Assembly (NCBI RefSeq): GCF_013340935.1
Contig: NZ_WHOS01000039.1
Coordinates: 1 to 64,000, forward strand
Origin: Azospirillum melinis
GTDB taxonomy: Bacteria > Pseudomonadota > Alphaproteobacteria > Azospirillales > Azospirillaceae
Length of the DNA stretch: 64,000 nt
Direction: 5' to 3'
Shown: piece after piece, positions 1 to 7,938 of the stretch
Layout: each line of letters opens with the position of its first letter
Numbering within the stretch: the first letter of the stretch is position 1
The notes under the pieces: generated by a model
The model's input: only the letters and a program-made list of their open reading frames with translations
Database searches by the model: none
What the model was told of the DNA's origin: nothing
Translations under genes and position numbers: made by a program

Positions 1-52
1 GTTCAAGCCGCCCAAACTGCTCCACCGTCAACCAGAACTGACCGTCGCTCAT
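1..52 (-). CDS. IS5-family transposase, N-terminal fragment (cut by window edge)
   Basis: Reading leftward from an ATG at 52 gives MSDGQFWLTVEQFGRLE, which resembles the conserved N-terminus of IS5-type DDE transposases (a short Met-Ser-Asp, then a Phe-Trp-Leu and a Leu-Glu-Pro region). Only 17 codons are visible. A purine-rich stretch (ggaaagggg on the coding strand) lies roughly 10 bases upstream and can serve as ribosome binding site. The assignment rests on this short match plus the inverted-repeat-like end at 112-124. Confidence 0.5.
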   Translation of the reverse strand, partial: MSDGQFWLTVEQFGRLE

Positions 53-124
53 CGCAAAGCCCCTTTCCAGGGCGTTGAATCACAACGGCTCACTGACGGA
101 AAGGCTCTTTATGGGTCCGTACCC
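1..124 (-). mobile_element. Left-edge fragment of an IS5-like insertion sequence
   Basis: On the minus strand this stretch holds an IS end, a short leader and the first codons of a transposase. The outer end reads GGGTACGGACCC, itself an imperfect inverted repeat (GGGT...ACCC), as expected of a terminal inverted repeat. It is followed by TAA on the plus strand, compatible with the TA or CTAA-type targets used by IS5-family elements. The remainder of the element lies outside the window, so the group within IS5 and the other end cannot be seen. The boundary at about 124 is inferred, not proven. Confidence 0.6.
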
Positions 125-729
125 TAACGATTGAGACGCGACACGGCCAGCCGCAGGTCGGCCAGGAAGGTCGGCTGCTCAACCAGCTGGCCGCGCAGCA
201 GGTAGCTGGGGTGGAAGGTCGGCACCACCTCCACCCCGTCCAGCAGACGGCAGGGCAGCACCTTGCCGCGCAGCTGCAGGATGCCGTTCTCCCCGGTCAG
301 CGCCCAGGTGGGCGTCCGGCCGAGCGCCACGATCACCGACGGGCGGTAGTCGGCCAGGGTGGCGCGCAGATGCTCGATCTCGCCGGCGAAGTCGGCCAGC
401 AGCCGGTCCGAGGTGCCGAAGGCGCCCCAGCTCTCGTCGATCTCCCGCCCCTCCTTGCGGGCGCGGGCGCGCGAGGAGAAGAAGTGCCCCACCTTGTTGC
501 CGGGCGGCTGGTAACGGAAGACGTTGGCGACCAGACATTCCGCCCGTTCGATGCCGACGGCGGCCAGCGATTCGTCCAGCAGCTTGCCGCTGCGCCCGAC
601 GAAGGGGGTGCCCTGCCGCGCCTCCTCCGCCCCCGGCGCCTCGCCGACGATGGCAAGCCGCGGCCCGTCGACCGGCTTGGTCGGATACTGGTAGTCGGCG
701 AAGGGCATGTCGGTGCGCAGGTCTGTCAT
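124..729 (-). CDS. Uracil-DNA glycosylase superfamily protein (family 4-like)
   Basis: Predicted 201 aa. It should remove uracil from DNA as the first step of base excision repair. The N-terminal catalytic motif GEAPGAEEARQGTPFVGRSG is the family 4 type, followed by a NVFRYQPPGN segment equivalent to the family's NVxKxRPPxN, and the C-terminal FHPSYLL carries the catalytic His-Pro-Ser loop. Canonical family 4 enzymes have four cysteines for a [4Fe-4S] cluster; I see only two scattered cysteines here, so the cluster is probably missing. The ATG at 729 was chosen because conserved sequence begins soon after; an in-frame ATG seven codons later is possible. The stop codon lies exactly on the IS junction, so the native C-terminus may have been altered by a few residues. 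Confidence 0.8.
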   Translation of the reverse strand: MTDLRTDMPFADYQYPTKPVDGPRLAIVGEAPGAEEARQGTPFVGRSGKLLDESLAAVGIERAECLVANVFRYQPPGNKVGHFFSSRARARKEGREIDESWGAFGTSDRLLADFAGEIEHLRATLADYRPSVIVALGRTPTWALTGENGILQLRGKVLPCRLLDGVEVVPTFHPSYLLRGQLVEQPTFLADLRLAVSRLNR

Positions 730-870
730 CGGATCCGTTCCAAAAGTGCATCGCGAGAACTCAAGGCAGGGCACCGGACTTGCCGAAGCACCGCCCGGAA
801 CCCAAGCTTCTAGCCGGTACGCTTCTAGCGCAGACCACCAGCCATGGCCACCAACAGGGGAGAGACCGGG

Positions 871-1281
871 ATGACACCACAGGCGCCGACGACGCAGGAA
901 CTGGCGGCCAAGACCTGCGAACCCTGCCGCGGCGGGATTCCACCGATGGACCGCGCGATGGCCGAGTCCTATCTGGTGCAGGTGCCGGGCTGGGTCCTGA
1001 AGGAGGGTCCCGACCGCATCGAGCGCGACTTCAGGTTCCCCGATTTCGTCCAGGCCCAGGCCTTCGCCAATCAGGTGGGCAACCTGTGCGAGGCGGAAGG
1101 CCACCATGCGGAGATCCATTACGGCTGGGGCCACTGCTCCGTCGCCTTCTGGACCCACAAGATCAAGGGCTTGCACGAGAACGACTTCGTCATGGCGGCG
1201 AAGGTCAACGGGCTGGCCGACGCGCCCTATGTGCCGGCATCGGTGGGAACCCCGCCGCCGCCCTATGTGCAGGGCGCGTGA
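871..1281 (+). CDS. phhB: 4a-hydroxytetrahydrobiopterin dehydratase (pterin-4a-carbinolamine dehydratase)
   Basis: Predicted 136 aa. The enzyme dehydrates 4a-hydroxytetrahydropterin so that the pterin cofactor of aromatic amino acid hydroxylases can be recycled. The PCD/DCoH active site is present: an EGHHAEIHYGW segment followed by a tryptophan-histidine pair (FWTHKIKGLHENDF), matching the family signature of paired histidines with a downstream aspartate. The start at 871 is preferred because AGGGGAGAG sits at 6-15 bases upstream; an in-frame ATG at 844 would make that ribosome binding site coding. The N-terminus carries a Cys-x2-Cys (CEPC) common in the bacterial proteins. No phenylalanine hydroxylase is adjacent. 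Confidence 0.9.
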   Translation: MTPQAPTTQELAAKTCEPCRGGIPPMDRAMAESYLVQVPGWVLKEGPDRIERDFRFPDFVQAQAFANQVGNLCEAEGHHAEIHYGWGHCSVAFWTHKIKGLHENDFVMAAKVNGLADAPYVPASVGTPPPPYVQGA

Positions 1282-1309
1282 GAAGCACAGGTGGGGGCAA
1301 GGCCTTGCC

Positions 1310-2302
1310 CTACCCCCACAGCTCCGCCGACGGCGGCTGCACCACCGCGCCGTCATAGACCAGACCCGGCTCGCGGTCGCGGGCGAGCAGCAGCGGGCCG
1401 TCGAGGTCGACATAGCGCGCGCCCTGCCCCACCAGCATGGCCGGCGCCATCGCCAGCGACGTCGCCACCATGCAGCCGACCATCACCTCGAAGCCCATGG
1501 CGTGGGCGGCAGCGCTCATCGCCAGCGCCTCGGTCAGGCCGCCGGTCTTGTCCAACTTGACGTTCACCACCCGATACAGCCCGCGCAGCCGCTCCAGCGA
1601 GTCCAGCCCGTGGCAGGATTCGTCGGCGCCGAGCGGCACCGGGCAATCGACCCCGCGCAACGCCTCGTCCTGGCCGGCGGGCAGCGGCTGCTCGATCATC
1701 TCGACGCCCAGCCCGGCGAGCACCGGGGCGAAGCGGTGCAGCTGGTCCAGTGTCCAACCCTCGTTGGCATCGACCACCAGCCGGGCGGCGGGAGCGGCGG
1801 CGCGGACGGCGGCGACACGGTCGAGGTCGCCGTCTCCCGTCAGCTTCATCTTCAGCAGGGGATGACGCGGCGCCCGTTCCCGCGCTGCGGCGGCCATCGC
1901 GGCGGGCTCGTCGACGCTCAGCGTGTAGCAGGTGACGAGCGGCCCCGGCGCCCCAGCCAACCCGGCGAGCGTCCAGGCCGGCACGCCGCTGCGCTTGGCC
2001 TCCAGGTCCCACAGCGCGCAGTCCAGCGCGTTGCGGGCGGCACCCGGCGGCATCAGCCGGCACAGCGCCACGCGGTCGAGCCCGCCGGCGACGGCATCGG
2101 CCATCCCCTCCAGCGCGGCGGCGACCCCGTCGACGCTTTCGCCATAGCGGGCGTAGGGCACGCATTCACCGCGGCCGCGGTGGGGACCGTCGGTCACCTC
2201 CGCCACCACCACCGCGGCTTCGGTCTTGGCCCCGCGCGAGATGCGGAAGGCGCCGCGGATGGGAAAACTCTCGCGACGGACGGTCAGCTGTTGGGCGGAC
2301 AT
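1310..2302 (-). CDS. Enolase-superfamily dipeptide epimerase (L-Ala-D/L-Glu epimerase type)
   Basis: Predicted 330 aa, the normal length for muconate lactonizing/dipeptide epimerase enzymes of the enolase superfamily. The capping domain is N-terminal. The barrel shows the expected catalytic set in order: a Lys-x-Lys (LLKMKL), three metal ligands in VDANEGW, IEQPL and GADESC, and the second catalytic lysine in NVKLDKTGG. These fix the subgroup; the dipeptide specificity (recycling of murein peptide L-Ala-D-Glu) is inferred from similarity of the whole pattern to YcjG/YkfB and could be another dipeptide. The ATG at 2302 precedes the conserved beta strand; the gene runs convergently to phhB with a 28-bp gap. 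Confidence 0.8.
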   Translation of the reverse strand: MSAQQLTVRRESFPIRGAFRISRGAKTEAAVVVAEVTDGPHRGRGECVPYARYGESVDGVAAALEGMADAVAGGLDRVALCRLMPPGAARNALDCALWDLEAKRSGVPAWTLAGLAGAPGPLVTCYTLSVDEPAAMAAAARERAPRHPLLKMKLTGDGDLDRVAAVRAAAPAARLVVDANEGWTLDQLHRFAPVLAGLGVEMIEQPLPAGQDEALRGVDCPVPLGADESCHGLDSLERLRGLYRVVNVKLDKTGGLTEALAMSAAAHAMGFEVMVGCMVATSLAMAPAMLVGQGARYVDLDGPLLLARDREPGLVYDGAVVQPPSAELWG

Positions 2303-2392
2303 GCTCTGCAACCCCGAAACGGAACAGGGCCGGGAGTGTATCCCGGCCCCGGTCCTCAAGGCGACAGGCTTGCAGCGAAAGGTTTGGAGACG

Positions 2393-3439
2393 TCAGCGTT
2401 CCTGAACGATGACGCCGTACCAGCCCAGCCCCTTGTAGGTCTCGTAACCCGGCGTCAGGGCGTAGCCGACCAGACGGTTCTTGTCGTCGATGTAATGGCC
2501 CATGGTGCTGGCGGCGCGGCGGAGCGGCACCGTCTCGGTCAGCATGCCGCGGCCGTCGGAGGACGCGATGACGCGGTGGCGGGCGTCGAGCAGCAGGCAC
2601 CGCGACTTCTCGCGCTCGCCGGCCTCCAGCCGCACGCCCTCGACCACCGCGGCGGCCTGCGGCTCCCAGTCGAAGAAGATGCCGAGCACGCCGATGGCGT
2701 CGCCGTCCGCCTCGCCGTCGCGCCGGATGGCGGTGGCGTAGGTGGCGACGACGCGGTCGTCCAGGCTGCGGTTGCGGGCGACGTCGCCGACGGTGAACTC
2801 GCCGCCGTTGCGGGTGGCCAGCGCCTGGCGGAACCACGGCTCGTCCGACACGTTGGCGCCGCGCGCTCCGGGATAGCGGTCGGGCCGGCCGTTGGCGATG
2901 ACGGTGCCGTTGCGGTCGGCGATCCAGAGGTCGAGATAGACGGTGTAGGATTCCAGGATCACACCCAGCCGGCGCGAGGCATGGCGGCGCGCCTCCTCCG
3001 TCGGATCGGCGGCGCAATCGACCACCGCGCTGTCGGTCGCCCACCAGCGCACATCGCAGGACCGCTCATACAGGTTGCGGTCGATGATCTCGATCATGTT
3101 GAGCGACAGGTCGGCCAGCCGCTTGCCGTGCATCTCCTGCACCATGGCGCTGCCGGTGGTGGTCAGATGGTCGACGCGGGCGACGATCTCCGACCGCAGT
3201 TCCTTGGTGATGCTGTTGACCTGGGTCGAGATCTCCGACACCTCGTTGGCGACGACGGCGAAACCGCGCCCGGCGTCGCCGGCCCGTGCCGCCTCGATCA
3301 GGGCGTTCATGGCCAGCATCTTGGTGCGCCGGGTGATGTCCTCGATCAAGGACACCTTCTTCGACGCAACATCCAGCACGCCACGCGACAGCTCGAACAG
3401 ATCGGTGCCCGCCATGCTCATCGTCTTGTCCCCCGTCAT
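2393..3439 (-). CDS. Soluble MCP-like signal protein with C-terminal Cache domain
   Basis: Predicted 348 aa with no transmembrane segment. Residues about 30-70 match the signalling tip of methyl-accepting chemotaxis proteins (MLAMNALIEAARAGDAGRGF then AVVANEV), but the coiled coil is far too short for a complete receptor. Residues about 130-340 resemble a Cache ligand-binding domain, including WIADRNGTVIANG, a DEPWFRQAL segment and GVLGIFFDWE. In ordinary receptors the Cache domain is N-terminal and periplasmic; here the order is reversed and everything should be cytoplasmic. The ATG at 3439 is chosen for an AGGGA ribosome binding site just upstream; a longer start at 3526 lacks one. It probably couples to a receptor array or regulates a partner, but its ligand is unknown. 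Confidence 0.75.
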   Translation of the reverse strand: MTGDKTMSMAGTDLFELSRGVLDVASKKVSLIEDITRRTKMLAMNALIEAARAGDAGRGFAVVANEVSEISTQVNSITKELRSEIVARVDHLTTTGSAMVQEMHGKRLADLSLNMIEIIDRNLYERSCDVRWWATDSAVVDCAADPTEEARRHASRRLGVILESYTVYLDLWIADRNGTVIANGRPDRYPGARGANVSDEPWFRQALATRNGGEFTVGDVARNRSLDDRVVATYATAIRRDGEADGDAIGVLGIFFDWEPQAAAVVEGVRLEAGEREKSRCLLLDARHRVIASSDGRGMLTETVPLRRAASTMGHYIDDKNRLVGYALTPGYETYKGLGWYGVIVQER

Positions 3440-3816
3440 GACCGTCCCTGCAGTCTCCGAATCAAAAGCCGTGCCAACAGTCACCGGCGCTCCGTAAGCG
3501 GGCCACCCTCCCGGATTCCGCGGCACTTGGCCGCAGCCGATGGTCAGTCATCCGGTCTATCAGGGTTAGCTTACGGTTAAGCTGCTGAAACAGCAGGCAT
3601 ACTGGCGTCGGGTTGCTCAACAGGTTGCGAACTTGCCATAGGCGCGGCACTCATATTGCGGAGACGTAACACGAATTCGCTACAAATTCGCAATAAAAAT
3701 TCTTATCCGCCCCGCCAGACGCCAGATCAATTCCGCATTGCAAAAAACCATCTACATTCTGTGCACATTCGCCGGGCAGTTGATGCGGCACGCGCCCTTG
3801 CACCGCACCATCCGCA
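3440..3816. other. Gene-free stretch between two receptor genes
   Basis: This 377-bp stretch separates the Cache protein (leaving leftward) from the stop codon of the next minus-strand gene. It is much richer in A and T than its neighbours around 3650-3770. No open reading frame with a convincing ribosome binding site was found. It should hold the promoter of the 2393-3439 gene and the terminator of the 3817-5172 gene, but I could not fix either precisely. Confidence 0.4.
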
Positions 3817-5172
3817 TCAGGCGACGCGGTGCATCTCGTCCAGGAAATGCTGGACTTCCCGGGTCAGGCGGTCCGCCTCCGCAGCCATGCGCCCCGATGC
3901 CGCAAACACCTCGTGCGCAGTGCCGCTGGTGCGGCCGGCGGCATCGGTGACGTCGCGGATGTCGTCGGACACCGCGCGGGTGCCGGCTGCGGCCTGCTCC
4001 ATGTTCACGACGATCTCGCGCACGGCGGAGCCCTGCTGCTCGATCCCGGCACTGATGCCGGCGGCGATCCGGTTGATCGACTGGATGGTGTGACCGATGC
4101 CGACGATGGAGGTCACCGCCTCGTCGGTGGAGGACTGGATGGCGGAGATCTGCGCGGCGATGTCGCCGGTGGCCTTGGCGGTCTGATCGGCCAGCCGCTT
4201 CACCTCCTGTGCGACCACGGCGAAGCCCTTGCCCGCCTCGCCGGCACGTGCCGCCTCGATGGTGGCGTTCAGGGCCAGCAGGTTGGTCTGGCTGGCGATG
4301 TCGTTGATCAGGGTGACGACGTCGCCGACCGTGCGCGCCGCACCGGACAGGGTGCCGACCAGCGCGTTGGAGCGTTCGGCCTCGCCGACCGCGGACTCGG
4401 CGACACGGGCGACATCGCCGATCTGGCGGGAGATGTCAGCGATGGAGGCGGACAACTCCTCCGTCGCGGCGGCGACGCTGCCGACATTGCTGCCGGTCTG
4501 TGCGGCGGAGGCCGCGACCGACGACGCCTTGCCGGTCGCCTGGGTCGCATCCATCTCCATGGTGCGGGCGGAGACCTCCAGCCGGTGGGCGGTATCGGCA
4601 ACCTCGCTGCACACGCTCTGGATCTGGCCTTCGAAACGCTGGGTCACGCCGGCGAAGCCGGCAACCTTCTGCGAGATGCTCTCCGTCGCCGCATTGATGG
4701 TACGGCTGGCGTGCAGGAAGCCGCCCTGCATGCCGCGCAGCACGATGCGGCGGAAATATTTGTGTTCCGACACCGCATACATCGAGGCGGTCGCCTCGCG
4801 CACGAAGGCGTCGGTGCGGTCGATGGCGTCGTTGGTGGCGTGCATCAGCTCGCCCAGCGCCCCGCCCTCGCGGATGCCGATCACCCGCGCCTCGAAATCA
4901 CCGGCGGCGACGGCACGGTTCACCCGCGTCAGCTGATCGACCACCGCGCAGGTATGGCGCAGGAACAGCAGCGCCCCGCCCAGCGCCGCCAGACCGGCCA
5001 CCGCCAGACCGGCACGCAGAGCCAGCCCGCCCATCCCCAGCAGATCGGCAGCCAGCAGCGCCACCAGAGCCACGCCAGCCAACACGGCCAGTCCGCCGGC
5101 CCGCGTCAGCGACGATGACCAGGAAGAGGACGGCTTGGAGGACGGCTTAAAGGGAGAAGACGAATTCGTCAT
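3817..5172 (-). CDS. Methyl-accepting chemotaxis protein without periplasmic sensor (Aer-like partner)
   Basis: Predicted 451 aa. Two hydrophobic segments (about 24-45 and 52-72) are separated by only a few residues, so there is practically no periplasmic domain. A HAMP-like linker (about 75-130) follows, and the cytoplasmic signalling hairpin NLLALNATIEAARAGEAGKG lies at about 297-316. This is the membrane anchor plus signalling module of an aerotaxis receptor such as Aer, without the PAS domain. That PAS domain is encoded by the preceding gene, whose end overlaps this start by 26 bases, so the two are very likely translationally coupled and act as one sensor. Signalling would go through CheW/CheA. 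Confidence 0.88.
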   Translation of the reverse strand: MTNSSSPFKPSSKPSSSWSSSLTRAGGLAVLAGVALVALLAADLLGMGGLALRAGLAVAGLAALGGALLFLRHTCAVVDQLTRVNRAVAAGDFEARVIGIREGGALGELMHATNDAIDRTDAFVREATASMYAVSEHKYFRRIVLRGMQGGFLHASRTINAATESISQKVAGFAGVTQRFEGQIQSVCSEVADTAHRLEVSARTMEMDATQATGKASSVAASAAQTGSNVGSVAAATEELSASIADISRQIGDVARVAESAVGEAERSNALVGTLSGAARTVGDVVTLINDIASQTNLLALNATIEAARAGEAGKGFAVVAQEVKRLADQTAKATGDIAAQISAIQSSTDEAVTSIVGIGHTIQSINRIAAGISAGIEQQGSAVREIVVNMEQAAAGTRAVSDDIRDVTDAAGRTSGTAHEVFAASGRMAAEADRLTREVQHFLDEMHRVA

Positions 5173-5671
5173 ACCCGATCCCCTTCTCCGCCAGCAGGGC
5201 GAGGACGGCGGCGAATCCCGCCTCCATCCCCTGCTTGCGGTCGGCGTGGCTGTTCTCGATGTCCAGAAGCTGGCGGTAGAGCGGGATGACCTTGTCCAGA
5301 GCCGCCCGTTCCGGCACCCGGCGGGAGGAATGGTAGCCGGTCACCCGCCCTTCGGCGTCGAAACTGGGCGTCACATGGGCGAAGACCCAGTAATGGTCGC
5401 CGTTGCGGGCACGGTTGACGACATAGGCGAAGATTTCCTTCCCCGCCGCCAGCGTGTCCCACAGCAGCTTGAAGACGCAGCGCGGCATGTCGGGATGGCG
5501 GACGATGGAATGGGGCGCGCCCATCAGGTCGGCCTCGTCATAGCCGGCGACCCGTTGGAACACCAAGTTCGCGTAGGTGATCCGGCCCTTCAGGTCGGTT
5601 TTGGAAACGATGACTTCATCCGGGTCGAAGAAGCGTTCCACCCCCGTCAGGGGAACGTCGCGTCGTGCCAT
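5147..5671 (-). CDS. Aer-like PAS domain protein
   Basis: Predicted 174 aa, essentially one PAS domain (about 20-125). The segment SKTDLKGRITYANLVFQRV, followed by a GYDEADLMGAPHSIVRHPDMP region, is the typical PAS fold of E. coli Aer, which binds FAD and reports redox state or oxygen. The HxxVRHPDMP-type motif and the later WVFAHVTPSFDAEGRVTGY strand are hallmarks of that subfamily. The ATG at 5671 has GGAAGG 5-10 bases upstream. The gene overlaps the downstream MCP by 26 bases. FAD binding is inferred from the family and not demonstrated by a motif I can verify residue by residue. Confidence 0.85.
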   Translation of the reverse strand: MARRDVPLTGVERFFDPDEVIVSKTDLKGRITYANLVFQRVAGYDEADLMGAPHSIVRHPDMPRCVFKLLWDTLAAGKEIFAYVVNRARNGDHYWVFAHVTPSFDAEGRVTGYHSSRRVPERAALDKVIPLYRQLLDIENSHADRKQGMEAGFAAVLALLAEKGIGYDEFVFSL

Positions 5672-5901
5672 GTGCCTTCCGGTCTCCCGCTTCCCAAACC
5701 CGCACGGTCTCAAGCGCCTGTTTGCAGCAGGTTTCGGCGGCAGGAACGGAATATGTCCGGATCGGCATGCCGCACGATATCCCGCAATACGGGAGCCGCA
5801 ACGAAATGCACTCTAATGTGACGGAAGGCGACAGGAAAGACCCTACCCATTGCGAGGCCGAAATATTTGGGTGACCATCATCCGAGTGGATGAAATTCCT
5901 C

Positions 5902-7287
5902 TCATTCCGGTGGGTAGGGCACAGTCAGCAAACGGTCGGCCGGCGGGTTGTCCACCGTCACCACGGTGCCGTCGGGCCAGCGCACCTCGACCTGCTCCAC
6001 CTCATGCAGCGGCCCCAGCCCGAAATGGGCGACCGGTTCGCCCTGGCACAGATAGCCGGACCCGGCGCAGACCGCCCGGCGCTGGCGCCGGCCGCCGGCG
6101 GTCAGGATGACGACCGCACCGCGGGCCGGAGCACCGAAGGGGGTCAGCGGCTGGACGCGCAGCCAGCCGTTGTTGGAGGCCGCCGGGCGGTAGATAGACA
6201 GCGGCTGCCCGGCTCCGTCGTGGACACCATGGCTGTTGCAATGCGCCAGCACCAGCTCCAGGCGCCCGTCGCCGTCGATGTCGGCCGCCACCGCACCGGT
6301 GCCCAGCCCCTTCGGCTCGGCCGCGTCGCCAAGCTCCAGCTCCTGCCATTGGTCGTTGCGCCAGCCGAACAGGCGGTTGGGCTCGCCATGGGCGTGGAAG
6401 AACAGCTCCTCATAACCGTCATTGTCGAAATCGGCGGCGACGACGGTGAAGATGCGGCCGGGCATCGACAGGTCGGCCCCGGCCGATTCGACGAAGGCGC
6501 CGCCCATGCGCTGGTGGAAATGGCGCTGCGCCCCATCCCAGGTGCCGACGACCAGATCGAACAGCCCGTCGCCGTCGACATCGAGCGCCGTGACCGCACG
6601 GCCGGACGGGCGCGAATCGGCAATGCCGCGCTCCTCGGCGATCTCCTCGAAATTGCCGTCGCCCAGGTTGCGGAACAGCTGGTTGGGGCCGCCGTCGTTG
6701 ACCGTCACCACGTCCATATGGTCGGACACGATGGGCAGAACCGTGACGCCGCGCGCGGCACCGATGGAGTCCAGCCCCGCCTCCTCCGCGCCATCCTCCA
6801 GCCGGCCGCGCCGGGTCAGCTCGTAGAGGCGCAAGGGACCGCCGTCGGTCGCCACCAGGAAGCCGTAGCGGCCATGGCCCCAGCGGTCGATCGCCGCCAC
6901 CGCGCCCGCGGCGGTGTGGTTGGCCGCCCCGGCATTCTCGGCCTGCGCGAACAGGTCGAGCCAATGCTTGCCGAAGCAGGCGAACAGCCGGTCGGCCATG
7001 TCCTTGGTTCCGGTGGCGCGGTCGGAATTGACGATGTACAGCTCCTCCCGCCCGTCCCCGTCGATGTCGGCGGCGGCCAGCCCCAGCGCCGGGCCGGCGG
7101 GATCGGCGAGCAGCGGGTTGGCGATGTCGACCAGGCGACCGTCGACCCATTTCAGGACGAGGTTGGCGGAACGGTAGCCGGCCACGACCAACTCAAAGGC
7201 GCCGTCGCCGTCGATGTCCGTGACCGCAATCCCGTTCGACGGCCGCGGCGGGTTCTCGGCGATCAGCGACGAGCAATCGAGGAACAT
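5902..7287 (-). CDS. FG-GAP repeat / ASPIC-UnbV domain protein (CRTAC1-like)
   Basis: Predicted 461 aa. The N-terminal 350 residues contain repeated calcium-binding FG-GAP/VCBS blades with aspartate loops (DIDGDGAFE, DIDGDGREE, DVDGDGLFD, DFDNDGYEE, DIDGDGRLE), predicting a beta-propeller. The last 80 residues match the ASPIC/UnbV module (GAVVILTAGGRRQRR, then a GLG...VEVRWPDG strand). No signal peptide is visible from the preferred ATG at 7287, which has AGAGGG upstream; such proteins are usually exported, so localisation is unclear. The gene stands alone. The function of this family in bacteria is largely unknown; adhesion or scaffolding is only a guess. Confidence 0.8.
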   Translation of the reverse strand: MFLDCSSLIAENPPRPSNGIAVTDIDGDGAFELVVAGYRSANLVLKWVDGRLVDIANPLLADPAGPALGLAAADIDGDGREELYIVNSDRATGTKDMADRLFACFGKHWLDLFAQAENAGAANHTAAGAVAAIDRWGHGRYGFLVATDGGPLRLYELTRRGRLEDGAEEAGLDSIGAARGVTVLPIVSDHMDVVTVNDGGPNQLFRNLGDGNFEEIAEERGIADSRPSGRAVTALDVDGDGLFDLVVGTWDGAQRHFHQRMGGAFVESAGADLSMPGRIFTVVAADFDNDGYEELFFHAHGEPNRLFGWRNDQWQELELGDAAEPKGLGTGAVAADIDGDGRLELVLAHCNSHGVHDGAGQPLSIYRPAASNNGWLRVQPLTPFGAPARGAVVILTAGGRRQRRAVCAGSGYLCQGEPVAHFGLGPLHEVEQVEVRWPDGTVVTVDNPPADRLLTVPYPPE

Positions 7288-7506
7288 CGGCACCCTCTTG
7301 TCCCGTGGTCGGTCCACCCCGTCGCCCAACAGTCCGTTCAAGGCAGGCCGCTCAGGACAGACCTTTGGAGCCATTGGGCTTTCGTGCGGTGTATCCCTGT
7401 TGATACCCCGTCCCCGCCCGGCCGTAAACCCGGACGGAGGATCAGGGACGGCCTATGTCCGATGCCGCACGCCGAATCCGCGGCGGACGGCGGCTGGCCC
7501 GGAACG

Positions 7507-7542
7507 AAAAACCCCTCCGGCGCAGGGACGCCGGAGGGGTTT
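7507..7542 (-). terminator. Rho-independent terminator after minE
   Basis: On the minus strand AACCCCTCCGGC pairs with GCCGGAGGGGTT across an 8-base loop (arms 7530-7541 and 7510-7521), followed by a run of T residues. It lies about 25 bases past the minE stop codon and should end the minCDE transcript. Confidence 0.85.
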
Positions 7543-7566
7543 GAACCGTTCGAACGACGGGTTGGC

Positions 7567-7938
7567 TCAGATGCGCTTCTTCGCGCCGCCATTGCCGACG
7601 GCGCCGCCGGCCGGGCGCTTGGCCGCGCCGACGTCATTGCCGGCCGGCTTCTCCGTCGCCTTGGCCGCCGCGGCGGCCTTGGCCTGCTCGCGCGCCGGCA
7701 GCTCGATGTTGACCTCCAGCGTCGAGCAGTCGCCGCCGCGGTCCAGCTTCACCTCGACCTTGTTCTCGTCGATGTTGACGTATTTGGCGATGACCGCCAG
7801 CAGTTCCTGCTGGAGCATCGGCAGATAGTCGGGGCCGCTGCGCCCGGCGCGCTCGTGCGCCATGACGATCTGCAGACGCTCCTTGGCCTGGACGGCAGAC
7901 GCGCGGGGGGTCGCGCGGAAGAAGTTGAAGATGCTCAT
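7567..7938 (-). CDS. minE: Cell division topological specificity factor MinE
   Basis: Predicted 123 aa. MinE stimulates MinD ATPase and drives the Min oscillation that keeps MinC away from mid-cell. The N-terminal amphipathic membrane helix (MSIFNFFR) and the MinD-contact helix (ASAVQAKERLQIVMAHER) are clear, as is the dimer core (LLAVIAKYVNIDENKVEV). The C-terminal 35 residues are an Ala/Lys/Gly-rich tail absent from short MinE proteins such as the 88-residue E. coli form and probably disordered. It is the last gene of minCDE and its ATG overlaps the minD stop as ATGA. Confidence 0.97.
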   Translation of the reverse strand: MSIFNFFRATPRASAVQAKERLQIVMAHERAGRSGPDYLPMLQQELLAVIAKYVNIDENKVEVKLDRGGDCSTLEVNIELPAREQAKAAAAAKATEKPAGNDVGAAKRPAGGAVGNGGAKKRI

